Origin: Lachnospiraceae bacterium
Lineage (GTDB): Bacteria; Bacillota; Clostridia; Lachnospirales; Lachnospiraceae
Length of the DNA: 64,000 nucleotides
Assembly (NCBI GenBank): GCA_017551665.1
Contig: JAFZLB010000105.1
Span: 1 to 64,000 of the forward strand
Reading direction: 5' to 3'
Below, piece after piece: positions 62,789 through 64,000 of the stretch. Below the pieces are notes generated by a model. That model saw nothing but the letters and a program-made list of their open reading frames with translations, searched no databases and was not told the DNA's origin. The translations under genes were made by a program, and so were the position numbers. The stretch's first letter is position 1. Every line of letters starts with the position of its first letter.

Positions 62789-63508
62789 TTACTGCGTTCC
62801 GAGATACGCCTCGATCAGGCGTTCGTCTTTGATCAGATCCGACGCCTTTCCGCTGATATGGATTTCGCCCAGCTCCAGCACATAGCCGTAATCCGCGATT
62901 TTTAAGGTTTGCAGCGCGTTCTGCTCCACGATCACCACGGTTGTGCCTTCTTTTTTGATCTCGTCAATGATATGAAAAATCCCTTTGACGATCAACGGCG
63001 CGAGTCCCAGGGAAGGCTCATCCAGAAGCAGCACTTTGGGATTGGACATCAGGGCCCTGGCGATGGCGAGCATCTGCAATTCACCGCCGGAAAGTGTTCC
63101 CGCCAGCTGTTTATAGCGTTCTTTCAGAATGGGGAAATGATGATATACCCTCTCATAATTCTGGTTGATGGTCTTTGCGTTTTTTACGGTGAAGGCGCCC
63201 GCCTTCAGGTTTTCGCCGACGGTCAGATCCGGGAAGATCTGTCTTCCCTCGGGGGACTGGGCGATTCCCATGGCCGCAATCTTTTCGGCATCCGTATTGG
63301 TGATGTCTTTTCCGAAAAAACTGATTTTGCCGGCGGCGGCAGGCACAAGCCCGGACACGGTCTGCAGGGTGGTGGTTTTCCCGGCGCCGTTTGCGCCAAG
63401 CAGTGCCACAACGCTGCCCTCTTCCACTTCTATATCAATTCCTTTCAGTGCCTCAATGGGACCGTACCTGACCTTGAGACCCTCAATTCGCAACGCGGTA
63501 TCGCTCAT
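62789..63508 (-). CDS. livF: LIV-type ABC transporter ATP-binding protein
   Basis: The 239-residue ATPase has Walker A LLGANGAGKTT, the LivF-type SPEGRQIFPDLTVGENL, signature LSGGELQMLAIARAL, Walker B LLLDEPSLGLAP and the switch region VIVEQNA. It overlaps livG by 4 nt. Confidence 0.94.
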   Translation of the reverse strand: MSDTALRIEGLKVRYGPIEALKGIDIEVEEGSVVALLGANGAGKTTTLQTVSGLVPAAAGKISFFGKDITNTDAEKIAAMGIAQSPEGRQIFPDLTVGENLKAGAFTVKNAKTINQNYERVYHHFPILKERYKQLAGTLSGGELQMLAIARALMSNPKVLLLDEPSLGLAPLIVKGIFHIIDEIKKEGTTVVIVEQNALQTLKIADYGYVLELGEIHISGKASDLIKDERLIEAYLGTQ

Positions 63509-64000
63509 GATTCGCTGTCCTCCTTCTCTCCGAGATAGGCTTCCTGCACCGCGGGATCTTTCTGTATTTCCGCGGGGGTGCCGCAGGCCAGAAACTTCCC
63601 GAAGGAGATGGCACAGATACGGTCACACACACTCATGACCAGGCGCATGTCATGTTCCACCAGCAGGATGGTGCAGCCGTACTTGTCCCTGACCTGATAA
63701 ATACTCTCCGAAAGCTGCTGCGTTTCCACATCGTTCAATCCCGCAGCGGGTTCATCCAGAATAATGAGTTTGGGGCTGCACATCAGCGTTCTGGCCATTT
63801 CCACTTTTTTTCTTACGCCGTAAGGCTGCCCACCCACAAGTTCATACGCAAGTCCCGCAATCCCCATAAACTGCAGCACCTCATACGCTTTTTCGCGGAT
63901 CTGCTTTTCTTCCCGGCGTGCCCGCGGAAGACGGAGAGCCTGCTCAAATCCGCTGGCCTTGAAATCCATATGCGCGCCGACCAGCACATTGTCCATGATG
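63505..64000 (-). CDS. livG: LIV-type ABC transporter ATP-binding protein LivG (C-terminal part)
   Basis: The frame is open to the window edge; about 165 C-terminal residues are seen. The signature region reads GGQPYGVRKKVEMARTLM, followed by Walker B LIILDEPAAGLND and the switch LLVEHDMRLVM. The Walker A half lies outside. The C-terminal FLACGTPAEIQKDPAVQEAYLGE is typical of LivG. Permease genes livH/livM are expected further right. Confidence 0.92.
   Translation of the reverse strand, partial: IMDNVLVGAHMDFKASGFEQALRLPRARREEKQIREKAYEVLQFMGIAGLAYELVGGQPYGVRKKVEMARTLMCSPKLIILDEPAAGLNDVETQQLSESIYQVRDKYGCTILLVEHDMRLVMSVCDRICAISFGKFLACGTPAEIQKDPAVQEAYLGEKEDSES

Overview
The window comes from a GC-rich anaerobic Firmicute, most likely a clostridial Lachnospiraceae-type bacterium. 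The evidence is gene content: a MecA adaptor, a DnaD-like protein with a DnaI-type helicase loader, pyruvate:ferredoxin oxidoreductase with a small 2[4Fe-4S] ferredoxin, a GlgC/GlgD pair, class III ribonucleotide reductase, a free-standing MetH activation domain, and the rpsF-ssb-rpsR-gdpP-rplI-dnaB block. Most genes have AGGAGG-type ribosome sites. The genus cannot be fixed from the window, and nearly all functions are calls from family motifs.

Layout. 1-1.3 kb: an AT-richer, decayed island with a tRNA-Gly remnant behind a consensus promoter, a 40-bp duplication, and a PIN-toxin pseudogene with its antitoxin. 1.3-8.2 kb (minus): trmL, metH, MetH activation domain, metF, glgD, glgC, almost all overlapping or abutting. 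8.3-13.3 kb (plus): murC, a cluster of DnaA-box-like 9-mers, a dnaD-like gene, a dnaI-like gene and an atypical prs. 13.3-21.8 kb: a large membrane-anchored protein with a dead C39-like domain, a DUF402 protein, a coiled-coil/SleB cell-wall hydrolase, dCMP deaminase, upp, a Sua5-type tRNA modification enzyme and an SH3/GH18 protein. 22.3-27 kb: mecA, yraN and two adjacent 7TMR-DISM diguanylate cyclases. 27-32 kb: nifJ, a HigBA-type toxin-antitoxin pair, a hipB remnant with intact twin operators, and ferredoxin.

32-41 kb is a phosphorus/nucleotide region: psuG with an unknown P-loop protein, a tyrosine phosphatase, a phnDCEE-type transporter, a cytoplasmic 5'-nucleotidase and a second PhnD-like lipoprotein. 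41.2-46.3 kb holds dnaB, rplI, gdpP, rpsR, ssb and rpsF. 46.3-52.3 kb: hydroxyacid dehydrogenase, sirtuin, S1-repeat protein, acyl-ACP thioesterase, bioY, macrodomain protein and an enlarged nrdG. 52.3-54.6 kb: an MFS efflux-like gene behind a long leader (11-codon peptide with an Arg-Val-Arg motif, competing hairpins, two terminators, an overlapping uORF), abutting a broken toxin gene. 54.7-57 kb: nrdD with two NrdR-like boxes 31 bp apart. 57-64 kb: a probable uptake and catabolism cluster (two alpha/beta hydrolases, a hydrolase fragment, a TetR regulator, a CoA-transferase and livK/livF/livG) that runs off the right edge.

The most interesting points are the MFS leader, which looks like macrolide-type ribosome-stalling attenuation, and a recurring promoter layout in which the -10 box lies only 6-9 nt before an ATG that lacks a ribosome site (predicted leaderless mRNAs). 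Other points are the DnaA-box-like cluster before the replication genes, the pairing of psuG with an unknown P-loop protein, and NrdG with about 110 extra residues.
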